26,253 nucleotides of DNA from Acidobacteriaceae bacterium (lineage in GTDB: Bacteria > Acidobacteriota > Terriglobia > Terriglobales > Acidobacteriaceae): assembly GCA_003140785.1 (NCBI GenBank), contig PLKY01000337.1, forward strand, positions 7,647 through 33,899, read 5' to 3'. The position numbers and the translations under genes were made by a program. Below the pieces are notes generated by a model. It worked only from the letters and a program-made list of their open reading frames with translations. It was not told the DNA's origin and made no database searches. Shown here in pieces: positions 1 through 7,384 of the stretch. Position 1 is the stretch's first letter, and every line of letters begins with the position of its first letter.

Positions 1-24
1 AGAGCAGCAGTTTCCTAAACTGAT
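1..24 (+). other. possible tRNA-Arg(CCU) anticodon-arm fragment at the window edge
   Basis: Bases 1-24 resemble the end of a D arm followed by an anticodon arm. There is a stem at 7-11/19-23 with four of five pairs, and a seven-base loop at 12-18 whose central triplet CCT would read Arg AGG codons. No T arm or acceptor 3' half follows, so this is at most a fragment. tRNA-Arg genes are common targets of tyrosine integrases, and an integrase remnant lies just downstream. The left part is outside the window, so the call is weak. Confidence 0.2.
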
Positions 25-115
25 ATGGAGCGAGTTGCACGAAATCGCACTCGGCTGCAATGCGCTGACTAGTGCAATATTTTCAATGGTTTAATTAATA
101 GTCCTGGGTCGCAGC

Positions 116-288
116 TTGCTGCAGGTAGATGCATATTTTCCAGACGAACTGGTCACCAAATCGGCCACCAAATCTCGCCGCCGGCTAGAGAAGCGACTTC
201 AGATTTTAAGTCTGATTTTGGCAGTTATGCACAGGACTGCACGGAAACGCATACTCCTGAATAAGTATATTAATTACAATAACCTGGG
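116..288 (+). pseudogene. 3'-terminal remnant of a tyrosine-integrase gene (left copy)
   Basis: The plus-frame translation contains DELVTKSATK, closely matching DELVTKAVTG near the C terminus of the integrase at the right end of the window. Nineteen bases are identical (142-160 versus 25574-25592). Further on, KRILLNKYIN resembles the other copy's last residues, KRININKL. None of the catalytic residues (R, HxxR, H, Y) are present, so only the dispensable tail of the gene remains. Upstream and downstream the frame has no recognisable content. It is best read as the scar of an earlier integration or of recombination between integrase genes. The exact ends are uncertain. Confidence 0.55.
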
Positions 289-327
289 AAAGACGAACTC
301 ACTGCACCTCTCTGCACTAGACTGCAC
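228..327. repeat. helically phased TGCAC repeats
   Basis: TGCAC occurs at 228-232, 238-242, 303-307, 313-317 and 323-327. Within each group the copies are exactly 10 bp apart, about one helical turn, and four of the five are preceded by C. One more TGCAC lies at 36-40. Phased short direct repeats beside an integrase remnant resemble protein-binding arrays such as integrase arm sites or iterons. No function can be assigned from sequence alone, and chance is possible for a 5-mer. Confidence 0.4.
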
Positions 328-379
328 AGAATTCGGGGAGAAAGTATCCCCAAAAGTATCCCGAACATACGGCGGATTT

Positions 380-733
380 TCACACGAGAGATCCGAGAAT
401 CGGCTCAAAGAACGTCCGCAGCTCTTCGACCACGTCTGTCAGACTCTCCGGTGCCTGGGTGATCGCGGAGCGCTTAAGGAACGCCCTGCACTGAGTCTGC
501 TTGCCCGGATCGTTGCCAAACTCCGCCGAGAGTCCGATAGGAGTTGCCTCTATTTCCATCTTGCGGTTCCTGAATGTGCGATCAATCGCGGTTTGCAGTG
601 TTGCCTTATTCAACTCAGGGTTCCGCGAAAGCAACCACAGATCGAAGTAGTCCTTCATCCGGGTGTTCAACATCCGGAGTTGCACAAGAGCCTGTAGCTT
701 CTCGGCTGGCAATGTCGGCGGCGTTTTGACCAT
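380..733 (-). pseudogene. C-terminal fragment of an AbiEii/AbiGii-type nucleotidyltransferase toxin
   Basis: The 117-residue product matches the C-terminal part of AbiEii-family proteins. It has AEKLQALVQL, then LNTRMKDYFDLWLLSR, then a TLQTAIDRTFRNR segment and a helical tail. Full-length members are roughly 270-310 residues and carry the nucleotidyltransferase active site in the N-terminal half, which is absent here. No AbiEi-type antitoxin gene lies beside it. In intact systems the toxin acts in abortive phage infection and toxin-antitoxin maintenance. This copy cannot be catalytic and is interpreted as a decayed accessory gene next to an integrase scar. The start is arbitrary because the real 5' end is lost. 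Confidence 0.65.
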
Positions 734-1044
734 TTCGATAGGTGTGCTTTCGGGGTATTCTCAACCAAAAATTGGCTTAAATTTCAATCTACTCCCCAAG
801 GCAAGTGCGATAAATCGCCGAATCCGATTCGAATCAGCGGCTTTATGGTACAGCTGCACCATTGCGGGACTTTATCGGGAAGACTTACCGTTATTTACCC
901 AGACTATGAACTGGGCAATGACGTGAAGCCCAGCTCGCAAGCAACAGAGACGTCTCGTAGCGTTAATGTGTCGCTTTCTTGGGCAAATGCTGCCCAGTCC
1001 GCAGCGTCTATGCAAGTAACGGGACTGTGAACTTTAGGAGTGGG
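734..1044. other. gene-free stretch upstream of the first GH127 gene
   Basis: About 310 bases separate the toxin remnant from the GH127 start. Several short open frames cross it, but none has a recognisable motif or good ribosome binding site. No convincing promoter or LacI-type operator was seen. The only clear signal is the purine-rich AGGAG at 1036-1040 in front of the GH127 gene. Confidence 0.4.
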
Positions 1045-3894
1045 ATGCCACCAATGGATCAAGATTCTTACACGAAGAGCGCAACTGAACACCCAATCGA
1101 TCAACAGTCGTCGGTTGGTCCGAGCCGACGGGAATTCATTACCGGGCTAGGAACCGCTGCCGTGCTGGCAGCACTGGCAGGAAGAGCAGCGTCTGCCCGG
1201 ACGACGGAGGGTCCTCTTAATATCGCTCGAGTCGCAATTCCGACTGCCCGAACCATGCAAAGCGAGAACAAGATTTCTGCTTTGAACGATGGCTTCCTAC
1301 CCGAAAACTCCTTTGACCGTTCGCACGCGCTCTACGCACTGTGGACATCGCCTGAGTCGGGGGATCGAGCCAACTGGGTTCAGTACGAGTGGAGTGAACC
1401 GGTAAACGTCAACAAAGTGGAGGTCTATTGGGCAGTCGATCGCCCGCGTCCGGCAGCGATACCCGGCAGCGCGCGTCCGCAGATTCAAACTCCCGAGAGC
1501 TATCGGATCCTCTATTGGAATGGCAGCGACTTCGCTCCGGTTGAGCGGCCGCAGGGTCTGGGGATCGCGCAGGACACGTTCAACCCAACGGTCTTCGATG
1601 CGGTGCTGACCAACAAACTGCGGCTGGAGGTTGTTCCTCAATCGAATCGCCCTGCGGGAATTCTCGAGTGGCGGGTCTTCAATTACGGTCCTGTTCCTGC
1701 GCTTCCGCCAGTGGTCGATGCGGGCGTTGACCGTTCTGTTGTGAGCGACGGGAGCACTTATCTTTCCGGAAAGGCAACCTGGCTGGAGGATTCTCCTGCA
1801 AACAGCGCGCGCTGGGTGAAGACTCACGGGCCCGGTACGGTTGCCTTTGCTGCCGCAAATTCGCTCGCGACGACGGCCGCGTTTTCGGAGCCGGGGGACT
1901 ATGTTCTTGCGCTCCAGGCATCGGATGCAAAAGGCGCGCCTCCTGCGATTAGCGTGCACGTGGAGCCTGCCCCGCCTGCGGATCGTCTGGACGTTGTCTA
2001 TACCCGCCGCTACTCGATCGATGGCCAACTTTGGCGACAACGAGCCAAGACCCTGATTGTCGACTGGATCCCTCACTGCATCGCCATGTGCGAGCGCACT
2101 GACATTGCGCCCATGCGTGGGGACGGCGGGATCGATAACTTCATTGAAGCCGGCAACGCGAATCGTGGCGAACCCCACGGTCGCCACAAGGGCTACGTCT
2201 TTTCAAATGCCTGGGTACATCAGACCGTCGAGTCCATGTGCATCGCCTCGATGGTTGATCCTCAAGGCGACCCCGAGATCATCAAGTCGCAAGAGGTGAT
2301 GCGCGCTACTCTGGAGCGCTGGATCCCGATCATCCTTGCGGCGCAGATGCCCGACGGCTATCTACAGACTGCTTACATCTTGGCCGACCGGAAGGAATGG
2401 CCGGAGCGCTGGTCGCCCGATCACCGTGGCAACCACGAGGGATATGTTTCCGGCTATTTCATCGAATCGGCCATTAATCACTACACGCTTACAGACGGTA
2501 AAGATCTTCGCCTCTACAACGCAGCCAAGAAGCTGGCGGATTGTTGGGTTGCCAATATCGGTCCAGGCAAGAAGGAATGGTTCGATGGACACCAGGAAAT
2601 GGAGCAGGCGTTGGTCCGATTCGGACGATTCGTCAACGATCAAGAGGGCAACCATCGCGGAGATGCTTATATCTCGCTCGCGAAGTTCCTCCTCGATTCG
2701 CGCCGCGGCGGATCGGAGTACGACCAGAGTCACCTTCCGCCAGGCCAGCAATATGAGGCCGTGGGACACGCCGTACGCGCCATGTACTTTTACTCGGGTA
2801 TGGCGGACATCGCCGCCGAAACCCAGGATCGCGACTACCAGAGTGCGGTCATCTCGCTCTGGGACAACATGGTGAACAAGAAGTACTACTTGACGGGTGG
2901 AATTGGGAGCGGCGAAACCTCAGAAGGCTTTGGACCGAATTACTCGCTTCGCAACGAAGCTTATTGCGAGACGTGCTCAAGCTGCGGCGTGGTCTTCTTC
3001 CAGTACAAGCTCAACCTCGCCTATCACGACGCGAAGTACGCCGACCTCTACGAGCAGACTATGTACAACGCTCTGCTGGGCGGAGTGGCTCTCGACGGTC
3101 AAAGCTTCTGCTACACCAATCCGCTCGTGAACACGGAACGCGCCAAGTGGCACGTATGCCCGTGCTGCGTGGGCAACGTGTCGCGCACGCTTCTGATGAT
3201 TCCAACCTGGACCTACGTGAAGAGCAAAGACGCGCTCTACGTCAACATGTTTGTCGGCAGTCGAATTCAAGTCGGGCGGGTAGCTGGCACCAATCTCGAA
3301 TTGACCCAGAAGACTGAGTACCCGTGGCATGGGTCAGTTTCAATCACGGTGAACCCTGAGGAGACAAAGACCTTCTCGATCTACGTTCGCGTGCCAGATC
3401 GAACAACGAGCAAGTTGTACAAGGAGAGCCCCGCAGTCCAAGGCGTGAAGCGGTTCGCCGTCAATGGGCAGGAACAGACGCCGAAGATCGAGAAGGGATA
3501 CGCCGTAGTGACTCGCGAATGGAAGCGCGGCGACCGCATCGAAGTGGAGTTCCCCATGGAGCCGCAGCGCGTGCTCGCCGATGATCGCATCAAGGCAGAT
3601 GACGATTTGGCAGCTCTGCAGTATGGGCCGCTGGTCTACAACGTCGAGACGGCAGACAACCGGAACATCGATCGCAAGCTGGGCGATGCACCCCTCAAGG
3701 CAGAATGGAGGCCCGACTTGCTCGGCGGGGTCATGGTGATCACGGGTGAATGGCAGGATGGTTCCCCGATGATGGCGATTCCCAACTTTGCACGCATGAA
3801 TCGCGTTGGCACTCCGCCCGATTATCCCAGCGACCGTGATCCAGAACGTTGGCGTCGTCCCAAACCACCGGTTGAGTCCAAGGTGTGGATCTAG
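1045..3894 (+). CDS. Tat-exported GH127 (DUF1680) enzyme with N-terminal accessory domains, putative beta-L-arabinofuranosidase
   Basis: The protein is 949 residues long from the ATG at 1045 (AGGAG at 1036-1040); an ATG at 1054 is an alternative start. It begins with a twin-arginine signal (SRREFITG, near residue 28, followed by an Ala-rich hydrophobic run). Next come a discoidin-like beta-sandwich (about 60-215), an Ig/PKD-like domain (about 222-310) and a GH127 catalytic region (about 313-905). In the characterised enzyme HypBA1 the zinc site uses Glu338, Cys340, Cys417 and Cys418, with Cys417 as nucleophile. Here E642-T-C644 and C705-P-C707-C708 match that arrangement, and E627 is a candidate acid/base. 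The likely role is removal of terminal beta-L-arabinofuranose from plant glycans in the periplasm or outside the cell. Homologues are usually about 650 residues, so the N-terminal modules are an addition. Substrate assignment is inference. Confidence 0.88.
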   Translation: MPPMDQDSYTKSATEHPIDQQSSVGPSRREFITGLGTAAVLAALAGRAASARTTEGPLNIARVAIPTARTMQSENKISALNDGFLPENSFDRSHALYALWTSPESGDRANWVQYEWSEPVNVNKVEVYWAVDRPRPAAIPGSARPQIQTPESYRILYWNGSDFAPVERPQGLGIAQDTFNPTVFDAVLTNKLRLEVVPQSNRPAGILEWRVFNYGPVPALPPVVDAGVDRSVVSDGSTYLSGKATWLEDSPANSARWVKTHGPGTVAFAAANSLATTAAFSEPGDYVLALQASDAKGAPPAISVHVEPAPPADRLDVVYTRRYSIDGQLWRQRAKTLIVDWIPHCIAMCERTDIAPMRGDGGIDNFIEAGNANRGEPHGRHKGYVFSNAWVHQTVESMCIASMVDPQGDPEIIKSQEVMRATLERWIPIILAAQMPDGYLQTAYILADRKEWPERWSPDHRGNHEGYVSGYFIESAINHYTLTDGKDLRLYNAAKKLADCWVANIGPGKKEWFDGHQEMEQALVRFGRFVNDQEGNHRGDAYISLAKFLLDSRRGGSEYDQSHLPPGQQYEAVGHAVRAMYFYSGMADIAAETQDRDYQSAVISLWDNMVNKKYYLTGGIGSGETSEGFGPNYSLRNEAYCETCSSCGVVFFQYKLNLAYHDAKYADLYEQTMYNALLGGVALDGQSFCYTNPLVNTERAKWHVCPCCVGNVSRTLLMIPTWTYVKSKDALYVNMFVGSRIQVGRVAGTNLELTQKTEYPWHGSVSITVNPEETKTFSIYVRVPDRTTSKLYKESPAVQGVKRFAVNGQEQTPKIEKGYAVVTREWKRGDRIEVEFPMEPQRVLADDRIKADDDLAALQYGPLVYNVETADNRNIDRKLGDAPLKAEWRPDLLGGVMVITGEWQDGSPMMAIPNFARMNRVGTPPDYPSDRDPERWRRPKPPVESKVWI

Positions 3895-4026
3895 AACCGG
3901 GGCCTCGCCCTGCGGAATTAGTTCACCGCGTAAGGGTCGTAGCGCGCGAGATTCTTTCGTGGCCCCTCAACCGGTGCGGAGATCCGCCATTCAAATCTGT
4001 TGGGCAGACCGAACGGAGTGACCTTG

Positions 4027-5031
4027 GTGAGCAATGGCGCGACCGATAGGGCTGAGAGGTCACTGGAGAAACTCGGCCCGTCTCCGCTTGCCCGTGTCAG
4101 GACGCCCTCTGCAAAGCGGCGTCTTGTCGGCTTGTTGCTTTCTCCCCACACCGAACCGCATCTCTCCGAGTCCGTTGCGTGGTTTCAAGAGGCCGCATGG
4201 GCTCTTGACTACGATGTGCTGACCTACTCGATTCGCAATCAAAAGCAGCAGGCGATGCCCTGCCTGCGCATGCTGCTCGAGCGACGCGTGGATGCGATTG
4301 CCTCTCTGATTCTTGATCCAGGTCCCGACCTGATGGAGGCACTTTCGCGCGTCGATGTCCCGGTCGTCTGTTTTGATGCAACTCACGCGATTCGCAATGG
4401 TGCGAGCCTATCAATCGACTACCGGCACGGCATTCGGGAAGGAGTCCAACACTTGGCGCTGCTGGGCCATCGAGAGATCGCATTCATTGGCTGCACTCCC
4501 GAATGCCGCACCATGAAGCCAAAATTGGAGGCTTTCTTGCATTCGCTCAAGGAGATCGGCTGCACACCAAAGAGCAGTTGGTTGATCGAAACTGACGGGT
4601 CATTTTCAGGTGGAATGACGGGTATGCAACGGCTCCTGGATCTCAACCCGCGTCCAACGGCAGTCATGTGCTCCGGGGAATCCCTTACTTTGGGAGCGTT
4701 GCTTGCCTTGGGGCAGACGCGGACCTCGGTTCCGGAGGAAGTCTCTCTAATCTGCCTAGATGACTGCCGCTTTTGCGATTTGAACGTTCCCCCAATCACC
4801 ACTGTTCAAATACCGCTCCAGGAGTTTGCTGGAAGGATGGTCGATACCCTCAAACGTCTCATCGAGGATCCATTCGGGCAGATTCCTAAGGGTGCGCTGA
4901 GAGTGCAGACCTCACTGATTGTGCGTGGCTCAACCAGCTACCCGCTCGGTCGGGCGCTGCCGAGAATTGATAAAGATCACGCGGTAATTGATCACATCAC
5001 CGTCATGACAGGGCGTCCAGCACGTTCCTGA
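4027..5031 (+). CDS. LacI-type periplasmic-binding-like sensor domain protein lacking the DNA-binding domain
   Basis: From residue about 30 (RRLVGLLLSP) to about 310 the product looks like the effector-binding half of LacI/GalR regulators. Features include VPVVCFDA, HLALLGHREIAFIGC, PTAVMCSGESLTLGALLAL, VPEEVSLICLDDC and PPITTVQIPLQEFAGRMVDTL. The roughly 60-residue N-terminal helix-turn-helix is missing. Upstream, the frame contains stops at 3919, 3931 and 3940, and no HTH appears in the other frames. The GTG at 4027 was chosen because GGAG lies at 4015-4018; GTG 4018 and TTG 4000 are alternatives. There is no signal peptide, so it is predicted to be cytoplasmic. It lies between GH127 and GH31, 26 bp before the latter. 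It could be a truncated regulator, a ligand-binding modulator, or a gene that lost its 5' end. Confidence 0.75.
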   Translation: MSNGATDRAERSLEKLGPSPLARVRTPSAKRRLVGLLLSPHTEPHLSESVAWFQEAAWALDYDVLTYSIRNQKQQAMPCLRMLLERRVDAIASLILDPGPDLMEALSRVDVPVVCFDATHAIRNGASLSIDYRHGIREGVQHLALLGHREIAFIGCTPECRTMKPKLEAFLHSLKEIGCTPKSSWLIETDGSFSGGMTGMQRLLDLNPRPTAVMCSGESLTLGALLALGQTRTSVPEEVSLICLDDCRFCDLNVPPITTVQIPLQEFAGRMVDTLKRLIEDPFGQIPKGALRVQTSLIVRGSTSYPLGRALPRIDKDHAVIDHITVMTGRPARS

Positions 5032-5057
5032 AGCAAGGCGAGACGAAGTGGGGAGCA

Positions 5058-7262
5058 ATGATCGAAGAACCGACACGCAGATGCGTGCTAGGCGGCTTGG
5101 GCGCTGGCCTGGCACAGCTGTTGTTTCAAACACAACTGAAGGCCGCAAGTTCGTTGGCTGTACAAACCGGCAAACCAGGCAAGCTGAATCTGAGACTGAC
5201 TGCAATGACACAGCGTGTCTTGAGGATCAGCATTGCACCAGCCGCCGCAAAGCCGCTGTCGGGGGAATTGGGAGTCGTCGAGAGTCCGCGTGAGACCGCG
5301 CTCGGAGAAGGTTCGGCCACCGATGCCGTGATCTGGGGCGAGTACAGGATTCGCGTCGAAGAAGAGCCGCTGCGGATTACCCTGACGGATGCTACTCAGC
5401 GGATACGGCAGCAGATTCAATTTGCCCCGGACAGCACAGCGGTACGATTCCGCCTTGGCAGCCAACCGGTCTTCGGTCTGGGCGAGGGCCTGACTGGCCT
5501 CGATCGCAGGGGAACAAAAGACGAGATGCGCAATGGACAGGGTTCGTCTGATTTGCGCATTGCCGGCTCGCGCGTGCCAATTCCGTGGGTGGTGAGCCCC
5601 GAAGGCTGGGGCGTCTTTGTTGGGCAGCCAATGGGAACGTTCGATTTGACCGGCGCGACGGGGGTAGTACGCTCCCCGGTTGCGACATCGACACGCAATG
5701 TGTATGTGATCCTCGGCGAAACGCCTGTGGAGCTGCTTCGCGGTTATGCGGAGCTGACGGGTTATCCGCACTTGCCGCCTTTGTGGTCGCTGGGCTATAT
5801 GCAATCGCATCGCACGTTGGCAAGCCGCGATGAAGTGCTTGGCATTGCGAAGACCTTTCGCGAGAAAAGACTGCCATGCGACACGTTGATTTACTTGGGC
5901 ACGGGCTTTTGCCCATCGGGATGGAATACCGGGCATGGTTCGTTCACGTTCAACGCCGATGTCTTTCCAGATCCGGCTGTGATGCTGCGGCAACTGCACA
6001 GAGAGCACTTCAATGTCGTGCTGCACGTGGTTCCTCCCTATGACTTCCACGGAAAAGTCACAGATACGGCTTCCGCGGCACGCGCCCCAGGCGATGCAGC
6101 TTCCTACTGGGCCGAGCACATGCCCGTCGAAGAAATCGGCGTGGACGGCTGGTGGCCCGATGAAGGCGACCTTCTTCCCGAGGAAGCGCGGCTTGACCGC
6201 AACGAGATGTACTGGGAGGGACAGGTACAGGCACATCCAGAGCGGAGACCGTTCGCCCTGCACCGCAATGGATACGCAGGGCTGCAGAGATACGGGTGGC
6301 TCTGGTCGGGCGACGTCGACTCGACCTGGAAAACACTGGCCGCGCAGGTTGCCAACGGAATCAATGCGGGGCTGTGCGGCATTCCGTATTGGGGGACGGA
6401 TACCGGCGGCTTCGTTCCGACGCGTGAACTTACGGCAGAACTTTACGTGCGGTGGTTTCAGTTCAGTGCGTTCTGTCCGCTCTTCCGTTCGCACGGCCGG
6501 GCCTGGAAACTGCGATTGCCCTGGGGCTGGAATCTAGGGACGCCGGGTCTGCTGGAAGGAGGCGAAGCTCTGGGAGACTGGCCTCTACAACAGGATCTGC
6601 ATAATACCCAGGTGGAACCAATCTGCCGTAAATATCTCGAACTACGCTACCAGATGCTGCCCTACATCTACTCAGCGGTGGAACAGACACACAGGACAGG
6701 GTTGCCGCTGATGCGCGCGCTGTGGACTGCCTGGCCACAGGATGAAAAAGCGGCACTGATCGCAGATCAGTATCTCTGGGGCGATCACTTTCTGGTCGCG
6801 CCCGTGCTCGATCCAGGTGCGACGCGGAGGAGGACTTACCTTCCGGCGGGGATATGGTGGGACTTCTGGAGCAATCAGAAGACAGAAGGCGGCACCGAGA
6901 TCGCACGCGAAGTGGATCTCTCCACGATGCCGCTCTACGTGCGCGCAGGAGCCATCGTCCCGATGGGACCAGTGCGGCAGTATGCAATGGAGCCGAGCGA
7001 AGAGCCGATTACTCTACGTGTTTATCCGGGCGCAGATGGAAGATCCAGCTGGTACGAAGACGATGGGATCAGTTTCGCTTATCGTAGAGGCCAATTCACA
7101 AGGATCGATTGCAGCTGGCAGGATTCACTGCGAAGACTGACCCTCGAATTGGCCGCAGGAAGCATGCCATCTCCACTGAGAGAGGTAAGAATCCAGGCGA
7201 TAGACACAGGAATGACAAAGGTTGTTTCGCATGCAAATCGCGTGACCGTGGTCGAGTTATAG
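5058..7262 (+). CDS. exported glycoside hydrolase family 31 (alpha-xylosidase/alpha-glucosidase-like)
   Basis: The product is 734 residues. The N terminus has a twin-arginine-like TRRCVLGGLGAG followed by a hydrophobic stretch, suggesting export. An N-terminal GH31 beta-sandwich contains VFGLGEGLTGLDRRG (near residue 138), followed by the (beta/alpha)8 barrel. GVDGWWPDEGD places the nucleophile at D368, and WSGDVDS places the acid/base at D419, as expected for GH31. GIPYWGTDTGGF and the C-terminal beta domains (YVRAGAIVPMGP) are also typical. GH31 enzymes release alpha-linked glucose or xylose from non-reducing ends. The GH127 neighbours suggest plant cell-wall side chains such as xyloglucan, but xylosidase versus glucosidase specificity cannot be read from the sequence. 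GGAG at 5052-5055 is unusually close to the ATG. Confidence 0.88.
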   Translation: MIEEPTRRCVLGGLGAGLAQLLFQTQLKAASSLAVQTGKPGKLNLRLTAMTQRVLRISIAPAAAKPLSGELGVVESPRETALGEGSATDAVIWGEYRIRVEEEPLRITLTDATQRIRQQIQFAPDSTAVRFRLGSQPVFGLGEGLTGLDRRGTKDEMRNGQGSSDLRIAGSRVPIPWVVSPEGWGVFVGQPMGTFDLTGATGVVRSPVATSTRNVYVILGETPVELLRGYAELTGYPHLPPLWSLGYMQSHRTLASRDEVLGIAKTFREKRLPCDTLIYLGTGFCPSGWNTGHGSFTFNADVFPDPAVMLRQLHREHFNVVLHVVPPYDFHGKVTDTASAARAPGDAASYWAEHMPVEEIGVDGWWPDEGDLLPEEARLDRNEMYWEGQVQAHPERRPFALHRNGYAGLQRYGWLWSGDVDSTWKTLAAQVANGINAGLCGIPYWGTDTGGFVPTRELTAELYVRWFQFSAFCPLFRSHGRAWKLRLPWGWNLGTPGLLEGGEALGDWPLQQDLHNTQVEPICRKYLELRYQMLPYIYSAVEQTHRTGLPLMRALWTAWPQDEKAALIADQYLWGDHFLVAPVLDPGATRRRTYLPAGIWWDFWSNQKTEGGTEIAREVDLSTMPLYVRAGAIVPMGPVRQYAMEPSEEPITLRVYPGADGRSSWYEDDGISFAYRRGQFTRIDCSWQDSLRRLTLELAAGSMPSPLREVRIQAIDTGMTKVVSHANRVTVVEL

Positions 7263-7313
7263 CGTAGGCGCCCTTGCTGTAAGTTCACTCCGCTGAATAG
7301 CATTAATGACCTA

Positions 7314-7342
7314 TTGACACCGCATCCCCTTGGACCTAGCGT
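7314..7342 (+). promoter_or_regulatory. candidate sigma-70 promoter of the second GH127 gene
   Basis: There is a perfect -35 hexamer TTGACA at 7314-7319, a 17-bp spacer and a weak -10 TAGCGT at 7337-7342. The operator-like palindrome starts 4 bp downstream, where a bound repressor would cover the transcription start. Confidence 0.4.
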
Positions 7343-7346
7343 TTGA

Positions 7347-7358
7347 GAAAACGCTTTC
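7347..7358. promoter_or_regulatory. LacI-family-type operator candidate upstream of the second GH127
   Basis: GAAAACGCTTTC is an imperfect palindrome (10 of 12 positions symmetric) with the central CG typical of LacI/GalR/CcpA-family operators. It lies 26 bp before the start codon and just after the candidate -10. A near-identical site, GAAAACGTTTCC, lies in the same relative position upstream of the TonB receptor gene (13286-13297). Confidence 0.5.
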
Positions 7359-7384
7359 ATTGCATCGAAATAGGCGGTGTCTCA

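Noticed and set aside
979..1044. Upstream extension of the first GH127 reading frame
   Set aside because: The added 22 residues precede the Tat signal and lack a ribosome binding site, whereas AGGAG lies directly before 1045.
1297..2187. Long minus-strand open frame opposite the first GH127 gene
   Set aside because: It is Arg/His-rich, has no recognisable motif and lies fully inside a well-supported gene; a typical GC-rich shadow frame.
5088..6494. 468-codon minus-strand open frame opposite the GH31 gene
   Set aside because: It has no domain pattern and lies antisense to clear GH31 catalytic motifs.
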